A stretch of DNA of 64,000 nucleotides from DATBFG01 sp036558645 (GTDB lineage Bacteria; Acidobacteriota; Terriglobia; Terriglobales; Acidobacteriaceae), in the NCBI GenBank assembly GCA_036558645.1, contig DATBFG010000069.1:1-64000 (forward strand). Direction: 5' to 3'. The position numbers and the translations under genes were made by a program. The notes beneath the pieces were generated by a model. It did not search any database, was not told the DNA's origin, and saw only the letters and a program-made list of their open reading frames with translations. How positions within the stretch are numbered: the stretch's first letter is position 1; each line of letters begins with the position of its first letter. Positions 33,898 to 43,079 of this stretch are shown here, in pieces.

Positions 33898-35256
33898 ATG
33901 ACGAATCTCGTCCGCACTCTCAGCTTTCGTGACATGGTCCTCTTGATCGTGGGCTCCGTCATCGGTTCCGGAATCTTTCTGGTCCCAGGCGTGGTCCTGC
34001 GCCAAGTGGATGGCTCAGTGGGTGTGGCAATTCTCGTCTGGGTTGGCGGTGGGGTTCTGTCACTGCTGGGAGCGCTGACCTATGGAGAGATGGCGGCAAT
34101 GAAACCAGAAGCCGGCGGATTGTACGTATATATCCGCGATGCCTTCGGTCCGATGCCGGCTTTTTTATATGGGTGGGCAATGTTCCTGGCGATCTCAAGT
34201 GGCACAATTGCCTCGCTGGCTGTCGCTTTCAGCACGTACTTGAATGCGGTCTTGCCGTTGGGACCGGTTACGTCGAAGTTGATCTCGGTTCTAACAATTG
34301 TCCTGGTGACGGCGGTAAATGTTTGGGGTACGCGAAAAAGTTCCGATTTTCAGAACTGGACGACGCTGATCAAGGTACTCATGATCCTGAGCATGTGCGC
34401 TGTTCTGCTGTTCTTAGGGCGAGGCTATTCGGCTACCGCTTCTGCCATCCCGGCCGGAACTGTCAATGTTGCGTTATTGTCAAAATTTGGCCTGGGAATG
34501 ATCGGCGTCTTGTGGGCTTATGAGGGATGGCAATTTATTACCTATAGTGCAGGAGAGGTCAAGAACCCACAGAAGGATTTTCCCCGCTCATTATTGTGGA
34601 GCGTACTGGCATTGGCGGCGGTCTATTTGATCGCGAATGCAGGCTACCTTGTTGCTTTGGGGCCAGCTCATGCCGCCGCATCCGATACGATTGCTGCGAC
34701 AGCCTTTACAGCCGTGCTTGGCCCCTCGGCAGGAAAGTTGATTGCGCTCACGATTCTGATCTCAGTGTTTAGCGCAGTGAATACGGTTCCGCTTACTGCT
34801 CCGCGAGTTTTCTATGCCATGGCAAGCGATGGACTTTTCTTCCGCAAATTAGCCGACGTCCACCCAGGCTTTCACACGCCCGCCACAGCAATCATCGCGT
34901 TGGGAATCTGGTCGGCAGTTCTTTCGTGTTTTGGTCAATTTCAGCAATTGATCAGCTACACCATCTTTGTTGCGTGGATTTTCTACGGCCTCGGAGCAGC
35001 CAGCATCTTCGTCTATCGCACAAAGTACGCTGATTTGCCACGTCCTTACAGGGTGCCAGGTTATCCCTGGACGCCATTGATTTTTACGTTGGCTGCAGCG
35101 GCCCTCGTGGTCAACGTCGTTGTATCTACGCCGGTTAACGGCATGGCAGGACTTGGCATTGTCGCGATAGGTGTGCCGGTGTACTTCTTGTGGAGGAATC
35201 GAAGCGGCGGGACCCTGGCTCAAAGGGTGGACGTTCGGAGCATTTCACCAGAGTGA
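33898..35256 (+). CDS. APC-superfamily amino acid/amine permease
   Basis: A 452-residue integral membrane carrier with about twelve hydrophobic helices. The unwound first helix has the APC signature VGSVIGSGIFLVPG, and TYGEMAAMKPEAGG follows the second helix, as in LAT/serine-threonine exchanger-type transporters. The sixth-helix region WAYEGWQFITYSAGEVKNP is also typical. It likely takes up an amino acid or small amine by proton symport or exchange. Its divergence from the Rieske demethylase suggests it brings in substrate for the amine cluster, but APC carriers for betaine are not usual, so sarcosine, a guanidino compound or an amino acid is more likely. Only 55 bases separate its end from the convergent nucleotidyltransferase-MFS gene, and no terminator is obvious there. 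Confidence 0.85.
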   Translation: MTNLVRTLSFRDMVLLIVGSVIGSGIFLVPGVVLRQVDGSVGVAILVWVGGGVLSLLGALTYGEMAAMKPEAGGLYVYIRDAFGPMPAFLYGWAMFLAISSGTIASLAVAFSTYLNAVLPLGPVTSKLISVLTIVLVTAVNVWGTRKSSDFQNWTTLIKVLMILSMCAVLLFLGRGYSATASAIPAGTVNVALLSKFGLGMIGVLWAYEGWQFITYSAGEVKNPQKDFPRSLLWSVLALAAVYLIANAGYLVALGPAHAAASDTIAATAFTAVLGPSAGKLIALTILISVFSAVNTVPLTAPRVFYAMASDGLFFRKLADVHPGFHTPATAIIALGIWSAVLSCFGQFQQLISYTIFVAWIFYGLGAASIFVYRTKYADLPRPYRVPGYPWTPLIFTLAAAALVVNVVVSTPVNGMAGLGIVAIGVPVYFLWRNRSGGTLAQRVDVRSISPE

Positions 35257-35311
35257 TTGCGTGGAAAGAAACTAAGTGGGAAGAAGAGGATTGGCCTTTA
35301 AGCGGAGCCGA

Positions 35312-37771
35312 TCAGTTGTGACTGGAAGTGTTCTGTGCGGCCGGAGCAAGCGAGATGAGTTGAACTGAATCGTGGTGCGGTTTCGTTTTGCCTAGCAACA
35401 AGCGAAATACCAGAGCGGCCGCCAACGCGAACGCCGCGACTGCCTTCAATACTACGGGATAACCAAAGCGCGCGATTGCCACGCCCGCCACAGCAGCAGC
35501 AATGGCCTGGCCGGCAGAGATAACGAAAGCGTTCATCGCCGACGCCCCGGTTCGCTCGGCCATACTGACCTTATTCATTAGCAGACTGTACACTCCGGGT
35601 TCGCTCATCCATTGGAACGCCGTATAGCTGGCATAGACCAGAGCCGCAGCCCAAGCCACTTTGGTCGTGGCTAGGCCTCCCAATGCGAGTGCAGTTGCGA
35701 TCTGCATGCATACAATGCCCGAAATCATCCCCAACTTCTTAAAGATCAACGGCGCCACGAGGATCGCAACTACCTGTAGGAACTGCGAGCCCGAGAAGTA
35801 GACTCCGATCTTTTCCACTGGAGCGTGCAGGTGTTGCGAAAAATATGCATTGGCAAATGGAGCAAATGAACCGGTAACCAGGCTCCACATTGCTACTGCG
35901 GGAAGAAATCTTGCCAGGAACGGACTGCGAGGATAAACCTTTTTCTCAGGGGTGGATTCTAGTGCAAAACGCAAGCGCGATGCTGGCCATAACGCCACGA
36001 TCATGATTCCGCATGTCGCCAGCAAGGCAGCCCGCTTGAGTTGCGCTGCGTCGCTCAACACTATCGTGCGTGACATGAAAGCTGGCAGGTGGCCACCAAA
36101 CAGTCCACCTAGGACTCCGACTCCAATTCCGCTGGCGAATACGACGCTGAAACCAAACGCACGGTTCTTCTCATTGGTGAGTTGGGCCAGCGCGGGAGAA
36201 ATGGCAACAGCCCAAATCGAGGCGAATGCTCCCGTCAGAAAAGCGAGAATCACTTGCAGTGACTCGGACACAACAACCGCTCGCAGGACAGAGATGAGCG
36301 GGACCACGGCAAAGCACGTAAGAATAGCACTTCGCAGACCCGAACGATGAATGAAGAAACCGACTGGAAGAACGGCAGCGATTCCTCCGACCGATAAAGC
36401 CCCAGTCAGGATTCCAAGAAAATCCTCCTTGTAACCCATGTCGATCAAATACAGATTGAACAGCAGGAAATAGGTAAACATCCCTAGCGTGTAAAAGAAG
36501 GACGCTCCTAGAAAAACAAGGAACTCATCCCCTAAGTCTTTGGATGACCACCACCACTTAACGGCATGCCACAGAGTTTGTGGAAGAATGCGCGCGTGAT
36601 GAGATGCCCTTCTGGCAACGTGAGAGAGGTAGGTGACCGGCGCTGATTTGTTTTGCTTTTCGCGAGCCTCAGATGTGCTCTGAGTCTGAACCGCCGCCAG
36701 CGTGGGAAGCCGCGTTGGAAAGAGTGCCCTGAAGAACACAGCGGTCCGCGCTGGCGAGTCCGTCAAGCTCAGCTGCAACCAGAGCGCATCCTTGTTCGGC
36801 ACGTATGGAATTGTTAGAGGGCTAGTGCCATACTGCGTCATCCAACGTTCGATTGATTGAGGCAGTTGGGCGAGTTCCTCTTCAACGGCATCCGGAACTC
36901 GACAATGGAACCAGAGTGTGGCGAGCCGAAATGCAACCGCGGTCGCACGGCGTAAGGAGGTGTCGTGTGACTCATGCCAGCCGGTCCAGAAATGCGAATC
37001 CTGGGCACGTGTCTGCAGAAACCATGCGATCTCATAGATGTTATTGATCGACATAGTTCCATGAAAAAGATGACGCAGAGCATGCAAGGCGCCGTAGGCC
37101 AGATTGTCTGCCAACTCGAGCGCCGGGACTTCAAAGTTGTCGCACTGGATCCGCACACGCCTAGGCCAAAATTCTTCGAGCCCATTGATTCCCAACCCGG
37201 TGTTTCTTTTGTCCCAAAAACGAAAATGAAGATCGACGGTTATAGGTATCTCTGGATCGAAGTAATTGCCACGCCACTGCCAAGCACTGGGGCGTCGCAT
37301 TGCGGGGAGGTGATCGCTTGGAGAGTGATCGAAGCCGCTCAAGGGCTTGTACCCCATGCGCAGTAGCTGATCTTTCGCGAACTGGATTGTGTCGGGCAAA
37401 CAAAAAAGATCGATATCTCCCACCATGCGATCGCGCGGGTTGATCGTCCCCGGCAAGTGCGCGAAACCCTTCAGAACCAGATGTTCGATGCCTTCTTGAG
37501 AGAAGCGGTCTGCGATCTCGAGGTAAGCCTCCCTAATGTGTTCGAATCGCTCATTGTTTTCGACACGATTTTGGTCCAGTCGTGCGTATACCCAATCCGG
37601 CAGGACATCGCGGGCGACTCGTCCCAGAGCAAAGGTTAATCGCATCAGGTCACAGTAGGAGAGGACGTCACTCCACTGTTCCTTGCTGAAGGACTGAAGC
37701 GCGCGGGGTTGCGGTTCGCTGAAGCGAAGCGCCTCAAGGAGGGCTGATAAGTGGTCGAAAACAGTCAGCAT
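35312..37771 (-). CDS. Nucleotidyltransferase-fold domain fused to an MFS exporter
   Basis: An 819-residue two-part protein. Residues about 1-330 resemble the NTP_transf_5 family (uncharacterised nucleotidyltransferases): LVLKGFAHLPG, the metal site VGDIDLF, and ITVDLHFRFW, plus a helical region with HALRHLFHG. Residues about 400-800 are a twelve-helix major facilitator (FLVFLGASFFYTLGMFTYFLLF at its start, and the loop FFIHRSGLRSAIL). Stand-alone NTP_transf_5 proteins accompany HPr-kinase-like proteins in lasso-peptide and related clusters; here the domain is joined to a transporter. Its ATG lies four bases after the stop of an HPr-kinase-like gene, so both are made together. A modify-then-export function is a fair guess. 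Substrate unknown. Last gene of the 13-gene minus-strand run. Confidence 0.8.
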   Translation of the reverse strand: MLTVFDHLSALLEALRFSEPQPRALQSFSKEQWSDVLSYCDLMRLTFALGRVARDVLPDWVYARLDQNRVENNERFEHIREAYLEIADRFSQEGIEHLVLKGFAHLPGTINPRDRMVGDIDLFCLPDTIQFAKDQLLRMGYKPLSGFDHSPSDHLPAMRRPSAWQWRGNYFDPEIPITVDLHFRFWDKRNTGLGINGLEEFWPRRVRIQCDNFEVPALELADNLAYGALHALRHLFHGTMSINNIYEIAWFLQTRAQDSHFWTGWHESHDTSLRRATAVAFRLATLWFHCRVPDAVEEELAQLPQSIERWMTQYGTSPLTIPYVPNKDALWLQLSLTDSPARTAVFFRALFPTRLPTLAAVQTQSTSEAREKQNKSAPVTYLSHVARRASHHARILPQTLWHAVKWWWSSKDLGDEFLVFLGASFFYTLGMFTYFLLFNLYLIDMGYKEDFLGILTGALSVGGIAAVLPVGFFIHRSGLRSAILTCFAVVPLISVLRAVVVSESLQVILAFLTGAFASIWAVAISPALAQLTNEKNRAFGFSVVFASGIGVGVLGGLFGGHLPAFMSRTIVLSDAAQLKRAALLATCGIMIVALWPASRLRFALESTPEKKVYPRSPFLARFLPAVAMWSLVTGSFAPFANAYFSQHLHAPVEKIGVYFSGSQFLQVVAILVAPLIFKKLGMISGIVCMQIATALALGGLATTKVAWAAALVYASYTAFQWMSEPGVYSLLMNKVSMAERTGASAMNAFVISAGQAIAAAVAGVAIARFGYPVVLKAVAAFALAAALVFRLLLGKTKPHHDSVQLISLAPAAQNTSSHN

Positions 37772-37775
37772 TACC

Positions 37776-38756
37776 TTAGAGGTTGTCAGTCACCAGGGAT
37801 TCAAGACTGGAAACGGCAGTATCGAGGTCACTGTAGGTCAATTCCACAATATTCGCTGTCAATAGATTTCCCAAAGACACTCGCTGCGAATTGCGCGTCT
37901 CCTGTTCTCCATAGCAGATCACCTTTTCAAACCATGGCTGGACGGCATCGACCGACAATTGCTGCAAGTTCGTGGCAGCGTCATCCCTGCGATCCAGGAA
38001 GACGATGTGTTCCACCGAGGCCTGGTCTGCAGTCTTTATGTGTGCCAACTTTGAAGTCGACAATTCGATTGCGAGCTCGCCGTTAATACGCCGCGTCAAT
38101 CGTTCGTACCGCAGTTCCGGGAACAGATCGACTGCGGATTCACGAAAGCGGATCTGTTGTGGTTCGCCAACTACGATTCGCTCGCTGCGATTGCGGACTA
38201 GTGAGCTGGCGTCATCCGTAGTGTAAGTCCATCCCCTACGGGCGCACGCAAAGGCGAGCGATGACTTGCCAGCTCCTGAATCTCCGCAGAGTAGAACACC
38301 TTGACCGTTGAGAGAGACGCATGCCGCGTGCACCGGAGTCATATAACGTGACATCAGGGTGACCAAAGCAAGGCTTTCCAGATAGTGGTACCGAAACCCC
38401 GCCCGGTTATTTACTGTTGTTTTCGTAACCCACGCTAATGCTGACCCTGATCTCAGATCGACGGAGTAGAAGTTCTGTGAGTCGCCGACTTGGGTGACGA
38501 GGTTTTCGCGGGATCGACAGACAGGCTGTAAAAGTGTGCCGTCAGGTCCATCTTCGGAGACGCAGATGGCAGCGCGGACCGGTTTTTCAATGAATAGGCG
38601 GCGGCGAGTTCCCCAACTTTCATCAGCCGCTAACAAGACCTCTTGGGAGTTGGTGTGGATTTCAACGGAGAAACCCCGAGGATGATACGTACCCTGCAAA
38701 GGCAGTTGGAAATTGCACAACAGTGGATCGTGGGGGATCGCCGTATTTTCTTTCAT
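37776..38756 (-). CDS. HPr-kinase-like protein
   Basis: A 326-residue protein with the HprK C-terminal kinase fold. The P-loop reads LLCGDSGAGKSSLAFAC, followed by WTYTTDDASSL as the Walker B-like acidic pair. A preceding VHAACVSLNGQG segment is normal for these kinases. It lacks the long N-terminal HprK domain of Firmicutes enzymes and there is no HPr/PTS gene nearby. HprK-like kinases of this size are known from lasso-peptide clusters, where they phosphorylate the peptide, and from exopolysaccharide loci with unknown targets. I use the ATG at 38756; the longest frame has a TTG at 38792. It is immediately followed by the nucleotidyltransferase-MFS fusion (four-base gap) and preceded by a TonB-dependent receptor, all on the minus strand. 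Confidence 0.78.
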   Translation of the reverse strand: MKENTAIPHDPLLCNFQLPLQGTYHPRGFSVEIHTNSQEVLLAADESWGTRRRLFIEKPVRAAICVSEDGPDGTLLQPVCRSRENLVTQVGDSQNFYSVDLRSGSALAWVTKTTVNNRAGFRYHYLESLALVTLMSRYMTPVHAACVSLNGQGVLLCGDSGAGKSSLAFACARRGWTYTTDDASSLVRNRSERIVVGEPQQIRFRESAVDLFPELRYERLTRRINGELAIELSTSKLAHIKTADQASVEHIVFLDRRDDAATNLQQLSVDAVQPWFEKVICYGEQETRNSQRVSLGNLLTANIVELTYSDLDTAVSSLESLVTDNL

Positions 38757-38812
38757 TACAAGCAACGTGGTTCTCTCCGATGTCGGTGACAAGTGTTGAA
38801 TCTCTCGACGGG

Positions 38813-41800
38813 TTAAAAAGTGAACTTCAAAGCAAACTGGATAATGCGTGGGTTCGAAACTGTTGAGGTGATTTGTCCAAAAGCGGAGTTGGTGCCTCCA
38901 GCGAAATCATTGCTCGGTTGACCAAACTTCGGAGTGTTCGTCAGGTTAAAGAATTCAGCACGAAACTCAAATGCTTTGCGTTCGCTCACGAAGAAACTGC
39001 GATGAACTCCAAGGTCCAGATTGCGCTGACCGGGCCCGCGCAAGATACCAACGCCGCAGTTTCCGAATCCGGTTCCAATCCCATCATCACCAATGATCGG
39101 AGGAGGAGCGAATGCTGCGGGATTCAGGTAACCATGGTTGAGCCGATCAAACAACGATCCGGATGTCGCGGGATCAAGCCCAGTGCACTCAGCCCGGTTG
39201 AATCCTGAAAGGTTTCCATAGACCAGCCCGGCGCTGCTGTCCATCGCCGTGATTGGCAATCCTGACTGCACAACCGCTTCGCCGGAAACCTGCCACATGG
39301 ATAGCGCATATTGCAGGAATGATGGCCCGCTTTGAAGCTTTGGCAAATCGTAGACGAAGCTGAGAACGAAGCGATGCGTGCGATCAAAATCGCTCAAGCC
39401 ACGAGATTCGTTTGGCTTGGTCTGGTCATTTCCCAGGAAACTCAGATCGAAGTTCGAAGCCGCGCCCGTTCCGCTGGTGAAGTCGAGGCTCTTTGACCAT
39501 GTGTAGCTTGCCTGAAAATTCAAACCATGGCTCAGTCGCTTTGTCAGTCCAGTTTGCAAAGAGTTGTAACTTGAGCTGAAGGCGGTATCGCAAACGTAAG
39601 AGCGTCCAGCAGCCAAGCCAGTGAAGGGGAGCCGCTGGGACAGGTTGTCGAGTGTGGTCGTAGTTTCGCCGTTCACCGGACTTTGCGGCGTGGCAATTGC
39701 TGCCTGGTTGAATTGCACGCAGCCAGTGAGATGCCTGCTGGTCGAACCGACGTAGCCGATCTGCCACACCATGTCGCGCGACAATTCATATTGCAGATTC
39801 AGGTTGTATTGCTGTGTATATGGGCTCACGAGAGCGGTTCCTACTGCTCCTACGGTTAAAGCGCTATCGGGAGTCCGTGGGATAAAGATCGGGAAGCTTG
39901 CTGTCGGTGGCAGCGGCGGATTGTAGGGCTCTTGAAGAGTAGCGGCCGCGTTTTGGCCACCCTGTAGAGTCTGCGTAATCGAGAACGGCGGCGCTCCTAC
40001 GACTTGCTGTGCGAGTTGACCCGACAGCCGCTGGTAATAGATGCCGTATCCCCCGCGCAACACCAACGCTGGAGTATCGTGCAAGCGCAACGCGAATCCA
40101 AGCCGGGGCGCGAAGTCTGAGTAGTCAGAACTCCACATTCCTGCGTGGTCCGTTTTCACGTATCCACTGGGCACTTGTCCGGGATAATTTGCCGGCAGTT
40201 GGAATCCGCTGAAGCTGCCGTCGGGAGTCACCGTATGGTCCGCGGTTGTCGGATCGAAGTTCGGGAACCTGCCATCGGTTTCGTTAGGTGGCCCGAAATA
40301 TTCATAACGCAAGCCGGCATTCAGCGTAAGCCTGGAGTTCACCTTGAAGTCATCTTGAATGAAGCCTGCGAAGTCGGTATAGCGTTCGTCTTTGCGAAAG
40401 ATGCCTGCCGCACCGGTGCTCGAGAATATGTTGCTGACCGAACTGCCATTTTGCGCCGCGCTCTGTCCGAGAAGAAAATCGGGAAACCCAAAGAAGAAAA
40501 GAAAACCATCGGATACGAATGGAGAGTTCACGGAGAGCTGATGCCGCTTGGCCTCTCCGCCCAATCTCAGATTGTGGCTTCCACGCACATACGAAACCGT
40601 ATCCTGCCATACAAATGTATTTACGTTTTCGAAATAGAACGGACCTCCTGCCGGACCAATCGTGAACAGTCCTAATACGGAGATGCCAGGTATCTCGGGT
40701 AAGTCTGATGGCGTCGCCATGCCCACATCGGCTGCGGCAATAGGTTCGTCACCTCTTTGAATACCGTTGAATCGCATGAAACCGAATCGCGCCACGTTGA
40801 TCAATCCAGGGTTGAAAACGTGTGTGTCCGAGAGAACGAACATGTAGTTCTGCTCAGTTTGCTTTACGCCCCAGCCCGGAACGTTGGATCCGAAGGCTGC
40901 GAACGGTTGCGTGACTGGATTACGCGAGTAGAAGAACCGTCCACCCAGCTGATTCTTGGTCGACAGGTAGTGATCGATATTTCCTGTGAATTGGTGCTCA
41001 TGATACTTGGATGGAATCGAGTAAGAAGATTGCCCGATCTGCAATCCGGTTGCGGGATCCGTTCGAATCGTCTGTGGGGTTGGAATTGCGTAAGTGCCGT
41101 CGGGAAATTTGAAGTTCAAGAGCGCCAGGGCAACCGGATTGATGTTCGATCCATCGGGTGCGACGGCAGCCCCGCCCAAAAAGCCACTTTGTCCGCCGAA
41201 CAATGTTCCCAAGGCCGCAGGGGAACGATCATCTGTTAAGGGAGGCAGTACAGGGTTTTGCAATGAAACGCTGGAGACGCCATTCGTCTGAAATGTCCCC
41301 TGGTAGGCCGCAAAGAAGAAGGTCTTGTTCTCCCGAATGGGCCCACCAATCGCGCCACCAAATTGGTTCTGGCGAAGAACTGGCCTGGGCTGGCCGTTGC
41401 GCTTGAGAAAGAAATCGTTCGCGTTTAATGCATCATTGCGAAAAAACTCCCACAGGTCACCATGAAACTCGTTGCTTCCGGATTTCGACACGATGTCGAC
41501 ATTTGCGCCAGCTCCGCGTCCGTATCCGGCGTCGTACATTCCGGTCTGTACTTTAAATTCAGATAGCGTATCCGGAGCGGGGATTGCTATTCCGACTTCT
41601 GGATCAAATCCGGTCGCGGAATTCTCTGCGATGTTGTTTGCATCGATTCCGTTGAATTGAAAATTATTGGAGGTAGTCTTTGCCCCATTGGCAAAGACGT
41701 TTTGATTCGCCTTCCCCAGTTCACCGGCATTGGGGACGCCGACCAGCACTCCGGGTGAATTGGCCAGGATCTGCGAGAAATTTCGGTTGGCAAGCGGCAA

Positions 41801-42241
41801 GCCTACGATATCTCTCTCTCCAGTTGGGCGGCCGAGCGCGGAGGTCTGTGTCTGCACAAACTCCGGCTCTCCGCTAACCTCGATCGCTATGTTCGTCGAG
41901 CCGACCTGCAGAGTGACGTTAAGCACTGTTGTCTCGCTGACAGCTACGTGAACTGAGCTCAGCTTGACTGGCTTAAAACCCGCCTCCTCGATCTGGAGCG
42001 AGTAGTCCCCTGGAGGCAATAGTGGAGCACGAAATAATCCGTCCGGGGAACTCATTACGGTGCGGGCAAGGCTGGTTTCATCGCCCGTGATCACCACCCG
42101 TGCGTTCGGTATGACTGCCCCTGAATTGTCGGACAATCGGCCGGTGATTGCACCTGTCCCCGGCGTTTGGGCAAGTGCAGGGGTGAACAGCAGAGCTATG
42201 GCTGCGCAGAGAACAGTTATGCGAGCGCGAAGGTCGTTCAT
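38813..42241 (-). CDS. Oar-like TonB-dependent receptor with carboxypeptidase-regulatory domain
   Basis: An 1142-residue outer membrane protein. The signal peptide ends near PALAQ. Residues about 30-115 are a carboxypeptidase-regulatory-like beta sandwich (ITGRLSDNSGAVIPNARV, GLFRAPLLPPGDYSL). A plug domain follows (LPLANRNFSQILANSPGV, FNGIDANNIAENS). The rest is a long beta-barrel that ends in the aromatic strand IIQFALKFTF, as expected for insertion by BAM. This is the Oar/TonB receptor type that is abundant in Acidobacteria. No clear TonB box is visible. Ligand unknown; carbohydrate is often proposed. It starts 72 bases after the sugar-transferase stop and ends 56 bases before the HPr-kinase-like gene, so it may be co-expressed with the polysaccharide operon. 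Confidence 0.85.
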   Translation of the reverse strand: MNDLRARITVLCAAIALLFTPALAQTPGTGAITGRLSDNSGAVIPNARVVITGDETSLARTVMSSPDGLFRAPLLPPGDYSLQIEEAGFKPVKLSSVHVAVSETTVLNVTLQVGSTNIAIEVSGEPEFVQTQTSALGRPTGERDIVGLPLANRNFSQILANSPGVLVGVPNAGELGKANQNVFANGAKTTSNNFQFNGIDANNIAENSATGFDPEVGIAIPAPDTLSEFKVQTGMYDAGYGRGAGANVDIVSKSGSNEFHGDLWEFFRNDALNANDFFLKRNGQPRPVLRQNQFGGAIGGPIRENKTFFFAAYQGTFQTNGVSSVSLQNPVLPPLTDDRSPAALGTLFGGQSGFLGGAAVAPDGSNINPVALALLNFKFPDGTYAIPTPQTIRTDPATGLQIGQSSYSIPSKYHEHQFTGNIDHYLSTKNQLGGRFFYSRNPVTQPFAAFGSNVPGWGVKQTEQNYMFVLSDTHVFNPGLINVARFGFMRFNGIQRGDEPIAAADVGMATPSDLPEIPGISVLGLFTIGPAGGPFYFENVNTFVWQDTVSYVRGSHNLRLGGEAKRHQLSVNSPFVSDGFLFFFGFPDFLLGQSAAQNGSSVSNIFSSTGAAGIFRKDERYTDFAGFIQDDFKVNSRLTLNAGLRYEYFGPPNETDGRFPNFDPTTADHTVTPDGSFSGFQLPANYPGQVPSGYVKTDHAGMWSSDYSDFAPRLGFALRLHDTPALVLRGGYGIYYQRLSGQLAQQVVGAPPFSITQTLQGGQNAAATLQEPYNPPLPPTASFPIFIPRTPDSALTVGAVGTALVSPYTQQYNLNLQYELSRDMVWQIGYVGSTSRHLTGCVQFNQAAIATPQSPVNGETTTTLDNLSQRLPFTGLAAGRSYVCDTAFSSSYNSLQTGLTKRLSHGLNFQASYTWSKSLDFTSGTGAASNFDLSFLGNDQTKPNESRGLSDFDRTHRFVLSFVYDLPKLQSGPSFLQYALSMWQVSGEAVVQSGLPITAMDSSAGLVYGNLSGFNRAECTGLDPATSGSLFDRLNHGYLNPAAFAPPPIIGDDGIGTGFGNCGVGILRGPGQRNLDLGVHRSFFVSERKAFEFRAEFFNLTNTPKFGQPSNDFAGGTNSAFGQITSTVSNPRIIQFALKFTF

Positions 42242-42313
42242 TGCGTTGTTCCTTTAACGTGTTGACTTGGGGCCGATGGGCTGAAGGCCAATAGCAAACT
42301 TCGGAAGGTTGTC

Positions 42314-43060
42314 TTATTCACCTGTCCCGGACAGGACTGCAGGAATCGTTTTCAGCAGAATGCGCAAGTCTAGTAAGAGATTCCAGTTGTCCACGTAGTG
42401 GCAGTCAAGGCGAACGTACGTTTCAAAAGATTGATCACTGCGCGCCTCTACTTGCCAGAGTCCGGTGAGTCCGGGCAGCACGTCCATTCGTCGCCGATGT
42501 TCAGGGCGAAACTGTTCATATTCTGCCGGTAGTGGTGGCCGCGGACCGACCATGCTCATGTCGCCGCGAAGCACGTTCCAGAATTGCGGCAACTCATCGA
42601 GGCTGAATCGTCGCAGAAGACGTCCGAGTCTTGTTAGTCGAGGGTCTTGCGCAACCTTGAACAGGATTTGATCGCGCTCGTTCAAGTCTGACACTTGATC
42701 GAGCATCAAGTCTGCATCGTTGACCATTGTCCGGAACTTGTAAAAGCGAAACAGCCGTCCGTTCTTACCGACGCGATAGGTGCGATAGACAGGAGATCCA
42801 AGGGAGTCGACCACAATCGCAATCGCCAGGATCAACATGAATGGGCTGAGTAGAACTAGGCCGAGTAAAGCCAAAAGAACGTCCATAGCTCGTTTCGTTA
42901 TTGATTGCGTACAAAGGGTCGCTCTCCGCTCTTCGCTGCGGCTTGTTACATACCAGTTGTCCGGCACATAGGAGCGATGCCGGGGGATTGCAAGCGGCAG
43001 CCAACAAGCATTGCCGGCTTCTGAAAGGGCATAACCCTTCACCAAGAGTTGTGAGCTCAT
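42314..43060 (-). CDS. Polyprenyl-phosphate sugar-1-phosphate transferase (initiating)
   Basis: A 248-residue bacterial sugar transferase (PF02397) that should start polysaccharide assembly by moving a sugar 1-phosphate onto undecaprenyl phosphate. A short N-terminal segment is followed by one membrane (re-entrant) helix (AMDVLLALLGLVLLSPFML). Then come the hallmark motifs YKFRTMVNDAD, RLGRLLRRFSLDELPQFWNVLRGDMS (read in part) and VGPRPPLP, with the late GLTGLWQVEARS. The four-helix N-terminal half of WbaP/WcaJ proteins is absent, so it resembles the short PglC-like form with a small extension. Last enzyme gene of the glycan part of the operon, 19 bases after the SQD1-like gene. First sugar unknown. 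The start may lie slightly further in. Confidence 0.9.
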   Translation of the reverse strand: MSSQLLVKGYALSEAGNACWLPLAIPRHRSYVPDNWYVTSRSEERRATLCTQSITKRAMDVLLALLGLVLLSPFMLILAIAIVVDSLGSPVYRTYRVGKNGRLFRFYKFRTMVNDADLMLDQVSDLNERDQILFKVAQDPRLTRLGRLLRRFSLDELPQFWNVLRGDMSMVGPRPPLPAEYEQFRPEHRRRMDVLPGLTGLWQVEARSDQSFETYVRLDCHYVDNWNLLLDLRILLKTIPAVLSGTGE

Positions 43061-43079
43061 TTCAAACCAGGTTCAAAGA

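Noticed and set aside
35312..38792. A complete lasso-peptide biosynthesis cluster
   Set aside because: Only the HPr-like kinase and the nucleotidyltransferase domain fit. There is no lasso cyclase, leader peptidase, PqqD-like protein or room for a precursor gene.
42242..42313. Possible terminator between the sugar transferase and the TonB receptor
   Set aside because: The 72 bases contain no stable stem followed by a T-run on the minus strand, so there is no sequence reason to split the operon here.
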